NCBI RefSeq assembly: GCF_900002575.1
Contig: NZ_LN650648.1
Coordinates: forward strand, 620,001-684,000
DNA length: 64,000 nt
Origin: Romboutsia hominis
GTDB lineage: Bacteria > Bacillota > Clostridia > Peptostreptococcales > Peptostreptococcaceae
Direction: 5' to 3'
Shown here: in pieces, positions 25,985 through 34,887 of the stretch
How the letters are laid out: each line of letters opens with the position of its first letter
Position numbering within the stretch: position 1 is the first letter of the stretch
The notes under the pieces: generated by a model
The model's database searches: none
The model's input: only the letters and a program-made list of their open reading frames with translations
What the model was told of the DNA's origin: nothing
Program-made: the position numbers and the translations under genes

Positions 25985-26179
25985 ATGAGACCAACATATG
26001 AACAAGAAGTTAAAGCATTAGAAGAACATTTAAAAGGCTTATCTAAGGAAAAATTAGAAGAATTAGTTTATTTAGTTGACGAAAATACAGATGATAGAAT
26101 GTGTATAGGTGGAGTTAATTTTTTTAAGGTTGATATTATAAGGATAGTGGAAGCACTTGAAACTAATACAGAATTGTAG
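25985..26179 (+). CDS. Hypothetical protein of 64 residues
   Basis: A small acidic soluble protein that I do not recognise. It begins MRPTYEQEVKALEEHLKGLS, contains LSKEKLEELVYLVDENTDDR and a single Cys at about residue 41, and looks mostly helical. The ATG follows AGGAGAAA. It stands alone, 260 bp from the convergent DeoR-type gene. The regular amphipathic pattern and the ribosome site favour a real gene. Confidence 0.6.
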   Translation: MRPTYEQEVKALEEHLKGLSKEKLEELVYLVDENTDDRMCIGGVNFFKVDIIRIVEALETNTEL

Positions 26180-26439
26180 GATAGTGTAAAAATGGGAGTG
26201 ATTTAAAACTTCCTTTTTTATTTGTATTAAAAAATTTTAACTGGGAAAAGAGAGTATATAAGGACATTAAACTTAAAATGATATCATAAGCAATAAAATT
26301 TATTTTTATAGAAATTATGAAAAAGGACTATATCTAAGTAGTTATAGCCCTATATAAAATTTAATTAACCACTTAAATTAAATTTTAAGAATATACAATT
26401 ATACTTCTAAATTCGTTTTATTGCTGATTAGTACAACCA

Positions 26440-27237
26440 TTATTCAGCGATAATTATATTATGTTCTTGAGCTCTAAATTTTTCTACCAATTCTATATCA
26501 ATGTTAGAATCAGTAATGATACAATCTATACTTTCAAGAGGGCAGACTGTTATAAGTGACACTTCATTAAATTTAGTACTATCAGATAAAACCACAACTT
26601 CTTTTGAACAATCTTTCATTTTATTATGTATAACAACTTCATCCATTCTTTGGTCTGTTATACCATTTTCTAAGGAAACGCCACATGTTGTTAAAAACAT
26701 CATATCCAGATTTATTTTATCCAGTATAAGGGTAGCGAAATCAGAAACAAATGAATTTTCATCAGGGGTAAGTACTCCCCCTGTCGCAATTACAGTGAAT
26801 CCTTTTTTATCAACTAGCTCATAAGCATTTATTAAAGAATTAGTAACTATTGTAAGGTTATTAAATTTTTTCTTTAGAACCTTAGCAAGCTCATAAGAGG
26901 TAGTCCCAGAATCTAGTCCAATTGATTGACCTTCTTTGACTAATTCAGCAGCTTTAAGGGCTATAGATTGTTTCATATCAGAATTTTGTGATTGACGAAC
27001 TTTAAATGATATATATACATCATCATCATTATCATCAGGTTTTACATCAGATTTAGGAATAGCTCCTCCATGAACTCTATCTAAGTATCCTGCCTCATCA
27101 AGATATTTAAGATCTTTTCTTATAGTTTCAGAAGAGGCATTTAATTCTTTTTTTAAATCAGATGTTTTTACTATACCATCAAATTTTAGCTTATCTAAAA
27201 TTATGGCATATCTTTCTTCAGCTATTATAAATACCAC
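26440..27237 (-). CDS. DeoR-family transcriptional repressor
   Basis: A 262-265-residue regulator with an N-terminal winged helix (about 8-62: LDKLKFDGIVKTSDLKKEL, SSETIRKDLKYLDEAGYLDRVHGGA) and a C-terminal sugar-phosphate isomerase-like effector domain (SIGLDSGTTSYELAK, VIATGG, NKMKDCSKEVVVLSDSTKF, DCIITDS). The only canonical start, GTG 27237, coincides with the last G of the GGAGG site, so it is unlikely to be used. ATA 27228 lies eight bases after that site and matches the usual M-x-AEER start, so a non-standard or mutated start codon is likely. It is divergent from the MFS operon, which it probably represses. Confidence 0.9.
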   Translation of the reverse strand: MVFIIAEERYAIILDKLKFDGIVKTSDLKKELNASSETIRKDLKYLDEAGYLDRVHGGAIPKSDVKPDDNDDDVYISFKVRQSQNSDMKQSIALKAAELVKEGQSIGLDSGTTSYELAKVLKKKFNNLTIVTNSLINAYELVDKKGFTVIATGGVLTPDENSFVSDFATLILDKINLDMMFLTTCGVSLENGITDQRMDEVVIHNKMKDCSKEVVVLSDSTKFNEVSLITVCPLESIDCIITDSNIDIELVEKFRAQEHNIIIAE

Positions 27238-27390
27238 CTCCAGAATAAATTTAAAAATATTGACATCAAAAAATGTTGATTTAATTGGATAAAAACAATT
27301 TTAGATTGTATATTTTTGGTATTAATTATAAATTATATATCAAAAATTTATAAAAATCCACTTATTATAGAAAAAAGTAATGGAAAAAGG

Positions 27391-27434
27391 ATAAAAAGCT
27401 ATAAAAAACAATATAAAAAGCTATAAAAAACAAT
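27391..27434. repeat. Two tandem 22-bp repeats, likely operator for the DeoR-type repressor
   Basis: Two exact head-to-tail copies (27391-27412 and 27413-27434) starting ATAAAAAGCTATAAAA and ending ACAAT, followed by further AAAACA/AACAA units up to 27461. DeoR-family repressors of Firmicutes bind direct repeats rich in AAAACA, and these lie just upstream of the operon promoter. Confidence 0.6.
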
Positions 27435-27462
27435 TTAAAACAAAAAAAAACAATAAAAAACT

Positions 27463-27490
27463 TGTATTTACAAAAAAAACCAATTATAAT
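27463..27490 (+). promoter_or_regulatory. Likely promoter of the MFS-PHP-AGCS operon
   Basis: TTGTAT (27463-27468), a 16-base spacer and TATAAT (27485-27490). The A-rich repeats lie immediately upstream, so a bound repressor could block polymerase. Confidence 0.55.
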
Positions 27491-27566
27491 TATAACCGTA
27501 ACAAGAAAAGGGTAAATATATTTAACCTTGAAAACGATTTTATAAAATTAATCATGGAGGTTTAAG

Positions 27567-28859
27567 ATGAACGAAAAAGAATTACAAATAAAAACAAAGT
27601 ATGCTTGTAATAGGTGGTTTACATTTGCAATTCTTGTACTAGGTGCAGGAACTATATTTAAGCTTAGTTCACTTAAAGATGCATTTTACATACCTATGCA
27701 ACAATATATGGGATTAAATCATACTCAAATAGGTATGGCCTTATCTACATATGGGATGGTACAAACGGTTGGATTAATATTCTCAATTTATTTAGCAGAT
27801 AGGTTTTCTAAGAAATATATGATATCTTTCTCATTGATAGGAGTAGGACTTGTAGGTATTTATTTATCAACATTTCCTCCGTATGCAGGATTTTTAGCAG
27901 CATTTGCCGTACTTGCTATATTCGGAGAGGTTATTTATTGGCCAGTACTTTTAAAAGCAGTTAGACTTATAGCTACTGAAAAAGAGCAAGGTAGAATATT
28001 TGGTTTTTTAGAAGCTGGACGTGGTATAGTTGATACAATAGTAGCATTTTCAGCTTTAGCTATATTCTCAGCAATGGGTGAAAGTGCACAAGGTCTTAAA
28101 GCTGGTATACTGTTTTTTTCAGCTGTTGTTATAGTAGTTGGGATAATATCGTTTTTTACAGTTCCACATGATGAAATAAAGGAAGTAAATGAATCAGGCG
28201 AAAAAATTGGTAAAAATGCAGCTGCATTCCAAGGCATGATTAATGCTATAAAGATGAAAGAAATATGGGTTGTTGCATTTACAATATTCTCTGTATATTG
28301 TGTATATTGTGGCCTTACATACTTTATACCATTTTTAAGTGATGTATATGCTATGCCAGCAACATTAGTAGGGGCATATGGTATAATAAACCAATATGGA
28401 CTAAAGATGGTAGGAGGGCCAGTGGGAGGATTCCTAGCAGATAAAGTTACTAAATCTACAGCTAAATATATAAGAGCAGCATTTGTTGTAGCAGCAATAG
28501 CTATGACAATAATAATATTTTTACCTCATGAATCAATGAGTATATATACTGGGATGAGCTTAACACTAGGATTTGGAGCTATAATATTCACAATGAGAGC
28601 AGTATTTTTTGCTCCAATGGATGAAATAAAAGTACCAAAAGAAATAAGTGGTGCAGCGATGTCTATAGGATCTCTTGTAGGGTACTTCCCATCAACATTT
28701 GCATACACTCTTTATGGAAGTATGTTAGATAAAAGTCCAGGGTTATCAGGATATAAAATGGTATTTATGACAATGGTAGGATTCTCAATTTTAGGATTTT
28801 TTATAAGTTCTTACTTAGTTAGAGTTATAAAACGTAAGCAAGCAGAAGATGCAAGATAA
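27567..28859 (+). CDS. MFS transporter
   Basis: A 430-residue major facilitator with about 12 membrane helices. It has the loop 2-3 motif as ADRFSKKYMI (about 72-81) and its counterpart ADKVTKSTAKYI in the second half, plus an EAGRGIVDT segment. It resembles the OPA/YihN-like branch (organic phosphate, sugar-acid or related anions) more than drug exporters. The ATG follows ATGGAGG. It is first in an operon with a PHP hydrolase and an amino acid symporter under a divergent DeoR-type repressor, so import of a phosphorylated or sugar-linked nutrient is a reasonable inference. Confidence 0.88.
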   Translation: MNEKELQIKTKYACNRWFTFAILVLGAGTIFKLSSLKDAFYIPMQQYMGLNHTQIGMALSTYGMVQTVGLIFSIYLADRFSKKYMISFSLIGVGLVGIYLSTFPPYAGFLAAFAVLAIFGEVIYWPVLLKAVRLIATEKEQGRIFGFLEAGRGIVDTIVAFSALAIFSAMGESAQGLKAGILFFSAVVIVVGIISFFTVPHDEIKEVNESGEKIGKNAAAFQGMINAIKMKEIWVVAFTIFSVYCVYCGLTYFIPFLSDVYAMPATLVGAYGIINQYGLKMVGGPVGGFLADKVTKSTAKYIRAAFVVAAIAMTIIIFLPHESMSIYTGMSLTLGFGAIIFTMRAVFFAPMDEIKVPKEISGAAMSIGSLVGYFPSTFAYTLYGSMLDKSPGLSGYKMVFMTMVGFSILGFFISSYLVRVIKRKQAEDAR

Positions 28860-28986
28860 GTATAAGAGATATGTTAAATAAAAAATTAAAAAATTTTCTA
28901 TAACCTGTGGATATATCCATAGGTTATAGAAGTAATTATATATAAAATCATAGAACATGTATTATTTAAAATAGGAGAAAAATAAT

Positions 28987-29976
28987 ATGAAAAATATAAA
29001 TATAAATGGTTTTAAGAGAAATGGAGAATGGTTTAAAGGAAATTTACATAGTCATACTACAGTTTCAGATGGAAAATTAACTCCACAGGAATCAGTGAAT
29101 CTGTATAAAGGAAATGGATATGATTTTATGTGCTTAAGTGAGCATGATATATACACAGATTTTAGAGGAGAATTAAATAGTGAAGGATTTATAATATTAC
29201 CTGGGATAGAATGCTCAAGTGTATTATATGATGAGGATAATCAAAGAAAAAAAATACATCATTTGCATGGATTATTGGGAACTACAGAAATGCAAGAAAA
29301 GGCTAAGGGTAAGCTTTTCAAACATATGGAAATTTTAGAACCTCTAGTATGGGAAGGTGCTAAAACCGCTCAAGACATAGCTAATCTTATGGAAGCTAAG
29401 GGGTGTATATCAACTTATAATCACCCTTTATGGTCAAGAGTAGACCAAGAAGATTTTATAGATACAAAAGGAATCTTTGCTTTAGAAATATATAATCATG
29501 GTACAGTATTAGAAAGTAATACAGGATATGATACAACTCATTGGGATACTATGTTGAGAAAAGGAAATAAAGTATTTGCATTTGCATCAGATGATAATCA
29601 TAATGAAGATTTCTTACCGGATTCATTTGGAGGATGGGTAATGGTTAAAGCTGAATCTCTAGAACATGATAATATAATAAATGCATTAATAAATGGAGAT
29701 TACTATTCTTCATCAGGTCCTCAAATATATGATTTTGGTATAAAAGATGGAGTTGCATATGTAGAATGTTCTCCTGTAAATCATGTCAACTTTATGTCTG
29801 GAAATGCTATAAATGGTGGTTTTTCATATTGGGGAGAGCCTAAAGAAGATAGTATTACAAGAGCAGAGTTTGAGCTAAGAGGAAATGAAACATATATAAG
29901 AATAGAATGTGTTGATAAATATGGTAAAATAGCATGGAGCAATCCTATATTTATAGATGATATAAAGTCAAAATAA
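28987..29976 (+). CDS. PHP-domain metal-dependent hydrolase (CehA/McbA-like)
   Basis: A 329-residue cytoplasmic hydrolase. The PHP metal ligands are visible in order: HSHTTVSDG (about 21-29), SEHD (about 51-54), a Glu in GIECSS (about 73-78), HHLHG (about 89-93), YNHPLW (about 136-141), and ASDDNHN (about 198-204). A C-terminal beta domain of about 90 residues follows. Relatives hydrolyse phosphoesters or amides/carbamates. The substrate is unknown, but the gene lies between two transporter genes and probably acts on their imported substrate. ATG 28987 follows AGGAGAAA. Confidence 0.87.
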   Translation: MKNININGFKRNGEWFKGNLHSHTTVSDGKLTPQESVNLYKGNGYDFMCLSEHDIYTDFRGELNSEGFIILPGIECSSVLYDEDNQRKKIHHLHGLLGTTEMQEKAKGKLFKHMEILEPLVWEGAKTAQDIANLMEAKGCISTYNHPLWSRVDQEDFIDTKGIFALEIYNHGTVLESNTGYDTTHWDTMLRKGNKVFAFASDDNHNEDFLPDSFGGWVMVKAESLEHDNIINALINGDYYSSSGPQIYDFGIKDGVAYVECSPVNHVNFMSGNAINGGFSYWGEPKEDSITRAEFELRGNETYIRIECVDKYGKIAWSNPIFIDDIKSK

Positions 29977-30002
29977 ATGTATTGACATTGAGAGGGAGAA
30001 GT

Positions 30003-31346
30003 ATGGAAAATTTGGAACTTTTTTTGAGACAGCTTGCAAGTATCTTATGGGGAAATTGGTTATTATTTACCCTTTTAGCAGTAGGTTTATTATATTCCTT
30101 TGCAACAGGATTTGTTCAATTTAAAAAATTTCCGTATATAATAAACCAGACAATAATAAATCCTATGAAGCAAAATTTTAAAGGAGATAAATCAAGTTCT
30201 GAGGGGTCTATAACGTCATTTCAAGCAATGTGCACAGCTTTAGCAAGTTGCGTAGGTAGTGGAAATATTATAGGTGTTTCTACTGCACTTGCATCTGGGG
30301 GAATAGGTGCAATTTTTTGGATGTGGGTAGCTGCATTTTTAGGAATGGCAACTAAGTTTGGGGAAATTATTTTAGGTATTTTATATAGAGAAAAAAATAA
30401 TAAAGGTGAATATATAGGCGGACCTATGTATTATATTTCTAAAGGGTTAAATCTACCTATATTAGGAAGTATAACTGCTATACTTATGACTGTTCAAATA
30501 ATAGGTGGTAATCTTATACAATCTAATACTATATCTAGTGTGATGAAGAATACATTTAGCGTATCTCCATTGATAACTGGTATATTATTAGTTACTATAG
30601 TTTTTACCATAGTTTATGGTGGACTTAAAAGATTAGCAACTGTTACTCAAAAAATTGTTCCTATAATGGCTATATTCTACATATTGTTTGGCTTATTTTT
30701 AATATTAGTTAATATAGATAAAGTTCCAGGTGTATTAGAGGATATAATTAAAAGTGCATTTACATTTGAAGCTGGTGTAGGTGGTATGGCAGGTCATACT
30801 ATCAAAGAAGCTATGAGATTTGGTGTAGCCAGAGGCTTATACTCAAACGAAGCAGGGGAAGGTTCTGCTCCAGTAATTCATTCGGCAGCAAATGTAAAAC
30901 ATCCTGTAGAACAAGCTATATTTGGTGTTACTGAAGTATTTATAGATACAATTGTAATATGTACCATAACAGGATTGATTTTAGGATGTACAGGTGTATT
31001 AAATAGTGGTGAACATCCATCTATTTTAGTAATAAATGCGTTTAAAACAATACATCCATTAATGGGGTATATTGTATCTTTAAGTTTAATTTTATTCTCA
31101 TTAACTTCTCTTATGAGTCAGTGGTATTTTGGATATGTAGGACTAAATTATGTACTGGGAGAAACTGTAGCAGTTAATTTCAAATATGTTTTTCCTATAT
31201 TTAGTATTATTGGAGCATTAGTTAGTATGGATATAGTATGGCTGATACAAGATTGTGCTCTTGGGCTTCTTATAATACCAAATCTTTTAGCATTGATTGT
31301 ATTAGTTCCAAAAGTAAAAAAAGCCACTAATGAATATTTTGCTTAG
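30003..31346 (+). CDS. Sodium:alanine/glycine symporter (AGCS family)
   Basis: A membrane symporter of about 447 residues with around ten spans. Family signatures are SSEGSITSFQAMCTALASCVGSGNI (about 57-80), the GPMYYISKGL motif, and GVARGLYSNEAGEGSAP (about 272-288). AGCS proteins import alanine, glycine or related amino acids with Na+. ATG 30003 follows GAGGGAGA; the upstream TTG 29982 has no site. It ends the operon and is followed by a bidirectional terminator. Placement next to a hydrolase suggests uptake of an amino acid released from, or related to, the same nutrient. Confidence 0.92.
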   Translation: MENLELFLRQLASILWGNWLLFTLLAVGLLYSFATGFVQFKKFPYIINQTIINPMKQNFKGDKSSSEGSITSFQAMCTALASCVGSGNIIGVSTALASGGIGAIFWMWVAAFLGMATKFGEIILGILYREKNNKGEYIGGPMYYISKGLNLPILGSITAILMTVQIIGGNLIQSNTISSVMKNTFSVSPLITGILLVTIVFTIVYGGLKRLATVTQKIVPIMAIFYILFGLFLILVNIDKVPGVLEDIIKSAFTFEAGVGGMAGHTIKEAMRFGVARGLYSNEAGEGSAPVIHSAANVKHPVEQAIFGVTEVFIDTIVICTITGLILGCTGVLNSGEHPSILVINAFKTIHPLMGYIVSLSLILFSLTSLMSQWYFGYVGLNYVLGETVAVNFKYVFPIFSIIGALVSMDIVWLIQDCALGLLIIPNLLALIVLVPKVKKATNEYFA

Positions 31347-31470
31347 TATTAACTTAGTAAATTAAATAATATAAGTAAACTTTAATTTTTATGGTAAAAA
31401 ATAAAATAGTTAAAAATTTAAGCGATTTCAGTATAAATTTAAAGAATGCTATACTAAATTAAAAATTAAT

Positions 31471-31505
31471 AAAAAAGGATAGACTTAATTTGTCTATCCT
31501 TTTTT
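31471..31505. terminator. Bidirectional terminator between AGCS and mscL
   Basis: A 14-bp stem AAAAAAGGATAGAC with its complement, A-rich on the left and T-rich on the right, so it can serve both converging genes. Confidence 0.92.
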
Positions 31506-31506
31506 A

Positions 31507-31929
31507 TCAATTTTGATTCTTTAATAAATCCTTAATATCTCTAAGTAGCAAAACTTCTTCAGGTGTTTGAGCAACATTTTCCTCTTTAGTTGCAGCCTCT
31601 TCTTTTTTTCTAGTAAACTTTAACTTGTTTATAGTTTTAACAAATATAAAAATACAAAATGCTACTATTAAAAAATCAACTGAAGTCTGTAAAAAATTAC
31701 CTACATTCAAAGTAACGGCAGGAATAGATCCTATAGATTCTTTTAATACTATCTTATACTCTGAAAAGTTTATTCCACCAGTAGCCATTCCTACTATTGG
31801 CATTATAATATCATTGACTAAAGAAGTGACTATTTTAGAAAACGCACCTCCGATAACAACACCTACTGCTAAATCTATTATATTTCCTTTAACAGCAAAT
31901 TCTTTAAACTCATTTAAAAATTTATTCAT
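31507..31929 (-). CDS. mscL: Large-conductance mechanosensitive channel
   Basis: A 140-residue channel that opens under hypo-osmotic membrane tension. It has the MscL N terminus ([41 protein letters not shown]), with TM1 at about 17-45, a periplasmic-type loop, TM2 at about 75-95 ([18 protein letters not shown]) and a charged C-terminal helix ending [11 protein letters not shown]. The ATG is preceded by AAGGAG. It is monocistronic. Confidence 0.96.
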   Translation of the reverse strand: MNKFLNEFKEFAVKGNIIDLAVGVVIGGAFSKIVTSLVNDIIMPIVGMATGGINFSEYKIVLKESIGSIPAVTLNVGNFLQTSVDFLIVAFCIFIFVKTINKLKFTRKKEEAATKEENVAQTPEEVLLLRDIKDLLKNQN

Positions 31930-32196
31930 AATATGACTCCTTATCGAATTATTGATTATACATATTACTATATAATAATAAAACTTACAAGGGGTGAAAA
32001 ATTAAAATGAAAATCTAAATATAATTATTATAAAATTATAACTATATTTAAGTATACTTTGGCTATGAATTATCCAAAATTAGGATTCTTAGAAAAATAG
32101 TGAGGATTACAACTTATTGTAGAAAACTTTTATACTAATTAATAATTAAAAATCATATACTCAATTAGGACATATATATAATAGAGGTGGTATTAT

Positions 32197-33117
32197 ATGA
32201 AAAATATATTAGTTAGTAAAATTAAAATAACATTAAATCTATTAATTTTAATAATTTCTTTATTATTAGTGGGGTGTTCTAATGCTGAAGAAAAACCTAG
32301 AGAAAAAACAAGTACTAAGTCAAATGTATCGGTAGAAGTCATGGAGGCAGCTAAAAAAGAAGATAAAGAATCAGCTAGAAAAACAGGTAAAGATTTGAAA
32401 ATAACTAAAGACAGTAATGAATTAAAAGAAAAGACATTATTTATAGAAAAATCTTATGATACTTCTAAAGAAGGTATAGATGAGTTAAAATCAAAATCTA
32501 AAAGCAGCAAAATATACACAAATACGCAAATAGAAGGAAATGTATTATTATTACTTGAAACTGACGGAGCCATAAAAAATATACGAGTACATGAGTTAGG
32601 TGAAGAATTTATGGATGTAGGCGTTGATATAGATGCATACTTAGAAAAATATAGTGAACTTAATTATATAGAACTTGAGGATGTAATATTAGATAAAAAT
32701 AATTCAATAATAATAAGACTACATGAACCAGAAACTATACCAAACTATTGCATAACTTGGACTGATGAATTAGGTAATAAAGGATACTATGTAGTAGCTT
32801 ATGGATTTAATAAAGATGGAACAGAGATAAAAAGAGAAACAGTAAAAATAAATGTAGATAATAGTAAAAATGAAGATTTAAAACCTACTGAAAATATGAC
32901 AAATAAACTATCAGAAGAAGAGGCTATTTATCTAGTTAAAGATAAATTAATAGGAGAAGGGTTGAATGCAAAAATTAAAGTAGATCATATAGAAGGTAAT
33001 AATTATGTTATACAAGTTTATGAACTTGTTGAAATAGAGGGAGAGGGTTCACATATAGCTACTCTAGGATGGTATAATGTAGATATGTATACTGGGGAAA
33101 TTACAAATTTATTTTAA
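32197..33117 (+). CDS. Lipoprotein of unknown function
   Basis: A 306-residue predicted lipoprotein: basic start, hydrophobic segment (about 10-27) and lipobox LLVGC. A Lys/Ser/Thr/Glu-rich linker (about 30-110) leads to a middle domain and a C-terminal PepSY-like module (about 240-306: LSEEEAIYLVKDKL, then YVIQVYELVEIEGEG and ATLGWYNVDMYTGEIT) of a type often found on clostridial lipoproteins. No enzyme motif was seen, and there is no DxxSGAT-type flavinylation motif that would make it a target of the nearby ApbE. The ATG follows AGAGGTGG. Confidence 0.75.
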   Translation: MKNILVSKIKITLNLLILIISLLLVGCSNAEEKPREKTSTKSNVSVEVMEAAKKEDKESARKTGKDLKITKDSNELKEKTLFIEKSYDTSKEGIDELKSKSKSSKIYTNTQIEGNVLLLLETDGAIKNIRVHELGEEFMDVGVDIDAYLEKYSELNYIELEDVILDKNNSIIIRLHEPETIPNYCITWTDELGNKGYYVVAYGFNKDGTEIKRETVKINVDNSKNEDLKPTENMTNKLSEEEAIYLVKDKLIGEGLNAKIKVDHIEGNNYVIQVYELVEIEGEGSHIATLGWYNVDMYTGEITNLF

Positions 33118-33447
33118 TATATCATTTATAAATTTACTTGTAAATATAAGTAAATATCTTATGGAAAATTTGAGAGTATATTTATATAGTAGATGAATAT
33201 AAAAATGTTCAAATTACCTTTAAAAATATGACTATTGAGGAGATAAGTCTAGAAATACAGAGGGAGGTGGACATGAACTTGCTATTTGCAAGAGCTCTGT
33301 ATAACTTCAAGGGGGGAAGTTTAATCTATTTTGACATGTAATATCTGTATTATTTTTTAGTGAAATTATGTAACTAAATATGGGATATATTATCTTATAA
33401 TGAATATTTGGTCCATGGAACAATTAAGCAAATATTAAAACTATATT
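33118..33447. other. Intergenic region with a possible gene remnant
   Basis: An open frame from about 33173 to 33341 encodes MTIEEISLEIQREVDMNLL and then FARALYNFKGGSLIYFDM from ATG 33228, with an internal ATG 33273 right behind a strong GGGAGGTGG site. It looks like the end of a lost gene or a tiny peptide; I cannot assign it. Confidence 0.3.
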
Positions 33448-33487
33448 AAAAAAGGAGCGAATCTCGATTTGAGATACCTCCTTTTTT
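33448..33487. terminator. Terminator for the Gx-transporter operon
   Basis: A nested stem: AAAAAAGGAG (33448-33457) with CTCCTTTTTT (33478-33487), and ATCTC/GAGAT inside. It reads on the minus strand for the convergent gene and may work on both strands. Confidence 0.85.
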
Positions 33488-34049
33488 AATTATATTTTAA
33501 TGAAGATTTTTTATTATCCAAATTTAATCTATTTCTAAAATAAGGTAATTGGGATAAATGGCTCAAGAGATAATTTGCAGAAAGTCCTATAAATATACCT
33601 GTAATAATACCTATTGTAGACAATACTGGAAGATATAGAAATACTCCAAAATTATTTAAAATAAGAGATGCTGCAAGTAATTGGCCTACATTATGAAATA
33701 CCGCAGCACAAGAACTAACACCTATTACAGAAACATGTTTACCACCTAATTTTTTAGTAATTATAGTGGCAATAAAACTAAATATACCACCAGTAGCACT
33801 GTACAACAGTGTAGACATATTACCACCAAAGATTGCAGCTAAAAATACTCTTAATATAAGTATAATAAAAGAATCTTTATAATTATCTAATGTATAGATT
33901 GATATTATTATAATCAAGTTTGCAAGTCCAAGTTTAGCACCAGGAGTTACAAATGGAATTGGCATCATTCGTTCAATCAAGGATAGTATTAACGCCATTG
34001 ACACGAGTAATGACATATAAATCATTTTAGAAGTTTTGTTTAATTTCAT
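33486..34049 (-). CDS. Gx transporter family membrane protein (EetB/HepS-I-like)
   Basis: A 187-residue membrane protein with five to six spans, of the family annotated as Gx transporter or heptaprenyl diphosphate synthase component I. Typical parts are the MALILSLIERMMPIPFVTPGAKLGLANLI entry (about 18-47), ILRVFLAAIFGGNMSTLLYSATGG (about 65-88) and SCAAVFHNVGQLLAAS. In Listeria and lactobacilli this family member (EetB) is encoded beside the NusG-II protein EetA in the flavin-based extracellular electron transfer locus. Here it lies two bases after that same kind of gene. A role linked to quinone or flavin supply is inferred. Confidence 0.85.
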   Translation of the reverse strand: MKLNKTSKMIYMSLLVSMALILSLIERMMPIPFVTPGAKLGLANLIIIISIYTLDNYKDSFIILILRVFLAAIFGGNMSTLLYSATGGIFSFIATIITKKLGGKHVSVIGVSSCAAVFHNVGQLLAASLILNNFGVFLYLPVLSTIGIITGIFIGLSANYLLSHLSQLPYFRNRLNLDNKKSSLKYN

Positions 34050-34051
34050 AA

Positions 34052-34450
34052 TTAGTGTGATAGTATCATATCATCAGATGAACTATCTTTTTCAGCTCCT
34101 TTAATTTCAATTATTAATTCATTTGGTAGGCAAATAATATTTTCACCTACATTAGATATTTCACCTTGCTTTATGCAAAGCTCATCTTTGCAATTTGCTT
34201 TTATAATTTTTATTTTATTATCTTTTACTAATACATCATTAGTACCATGTTTAGATTTTATAGTAAAGGTTTTCTCATCTTTAAAAGAAGATAAAGGTAT
34301 ATTATCATAAAATTTACCATTAACTTTTATACTAACATAAGTTGAATTAAAATTTTTAGAAAGGGATTTTGAGAAAATTATACTCGGTACAAAAGATAAA
34401 ATAAGTAATGATACAATAATAATAATATCAAGCTTTTTTAAACTTTTCAT
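34052..34450 (-). CDS. NusG domain II-containing membrane-anchored protein (EetA-like)
   Basis: A 132-residue protein with an N-terminal membrane anchor (about 7-27) and one extracellular NusG-II domain (about 35-120) with STYVSIKVNGKFYDNIPL and the Cys pair in NCKDELCIKQGEIS, then ICLPNELIIEIKG. ATG 34450 is eight bases after an AAAGGAGA site, so the ORF extension to 34477 is not used. It overlaps in operon with the Gx-transporter gene, two bases apart. Such pairs accompany ApbE, Rnf or electron-transfer loci; ApbE is divergent here. It has no role in transcription despite the domain name. Confidence 0.85.
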   Translation of the reverse strand: MKSLKKLDIIIIVSLLILSFVPSIIFSKSLSKNFNSTYVSIKVNGKFYDNIPLSSFKDEKTFTIKSKHGTNDVLVKDNKIKIIKANCKDELCIKQGEISNVGENIICLPNELIIEIKGAEKDSSSDDMILSH

Positions 34451-34887
34451 AAATGATTTCTCCTTTAGGTTATTCAAAAATATTAAATCTTCATATAATT
34501 GAATTTTAAAGGATATAAAATATAAATGGCAATCTAAAAAATATATTTTATAAAAAAATATTAATATGTTTACTAAATTAGAGTGTATAATCCCATTATA
34601 AATGGAATGTTCTTCAACTGAAGAAAAAATTTAAAACTCAAAAATCAAAAAACTTACAAATTAAGTAAAAAGAAAAACTATTAATATATAAAACTATTTC
34701 TATAGATAAATAATTGTTTAAATATTGACTTTACAATCAAATAATGATAAATCTATATATAAAAGAATGTACTTATGTATCATAAAAATAAAAAAGGGTA
34801 AGTATTTTAATTATTGTGTATACAGAACATAGTTAAAATTAGAGATTATAGGGATAGCAAATATTATTATATAAGGGGAAATTAAAT
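34451..34887. other. Divergent control region between the NusG-II gene and apbE
   Basis: A 437-bp A/T-rich spacer. A short TTCTTCA/TGAAGAA hairpin lies near 34610-34627. A promoter for apbE can be proposed at TTGACT (34725-34730), 17-base spacer, TAAATC (34748-34753), giving a leader of about 130 bases. No riboswitch fold was recognised. Confidence 0.4.

Noticed and set aside
27391-27434. CRISPR-like repeat
   Set aside because: Only two adjacent copies, no spacers and no cas genes; position fits an operator.
32197-33117. Lipoprotein as a PplA-like flavinylated protein for the nearby ApbE
   Set aside because: No DxxSGAT/DxxTGAT-type flavinylation motif is visible in the translation.
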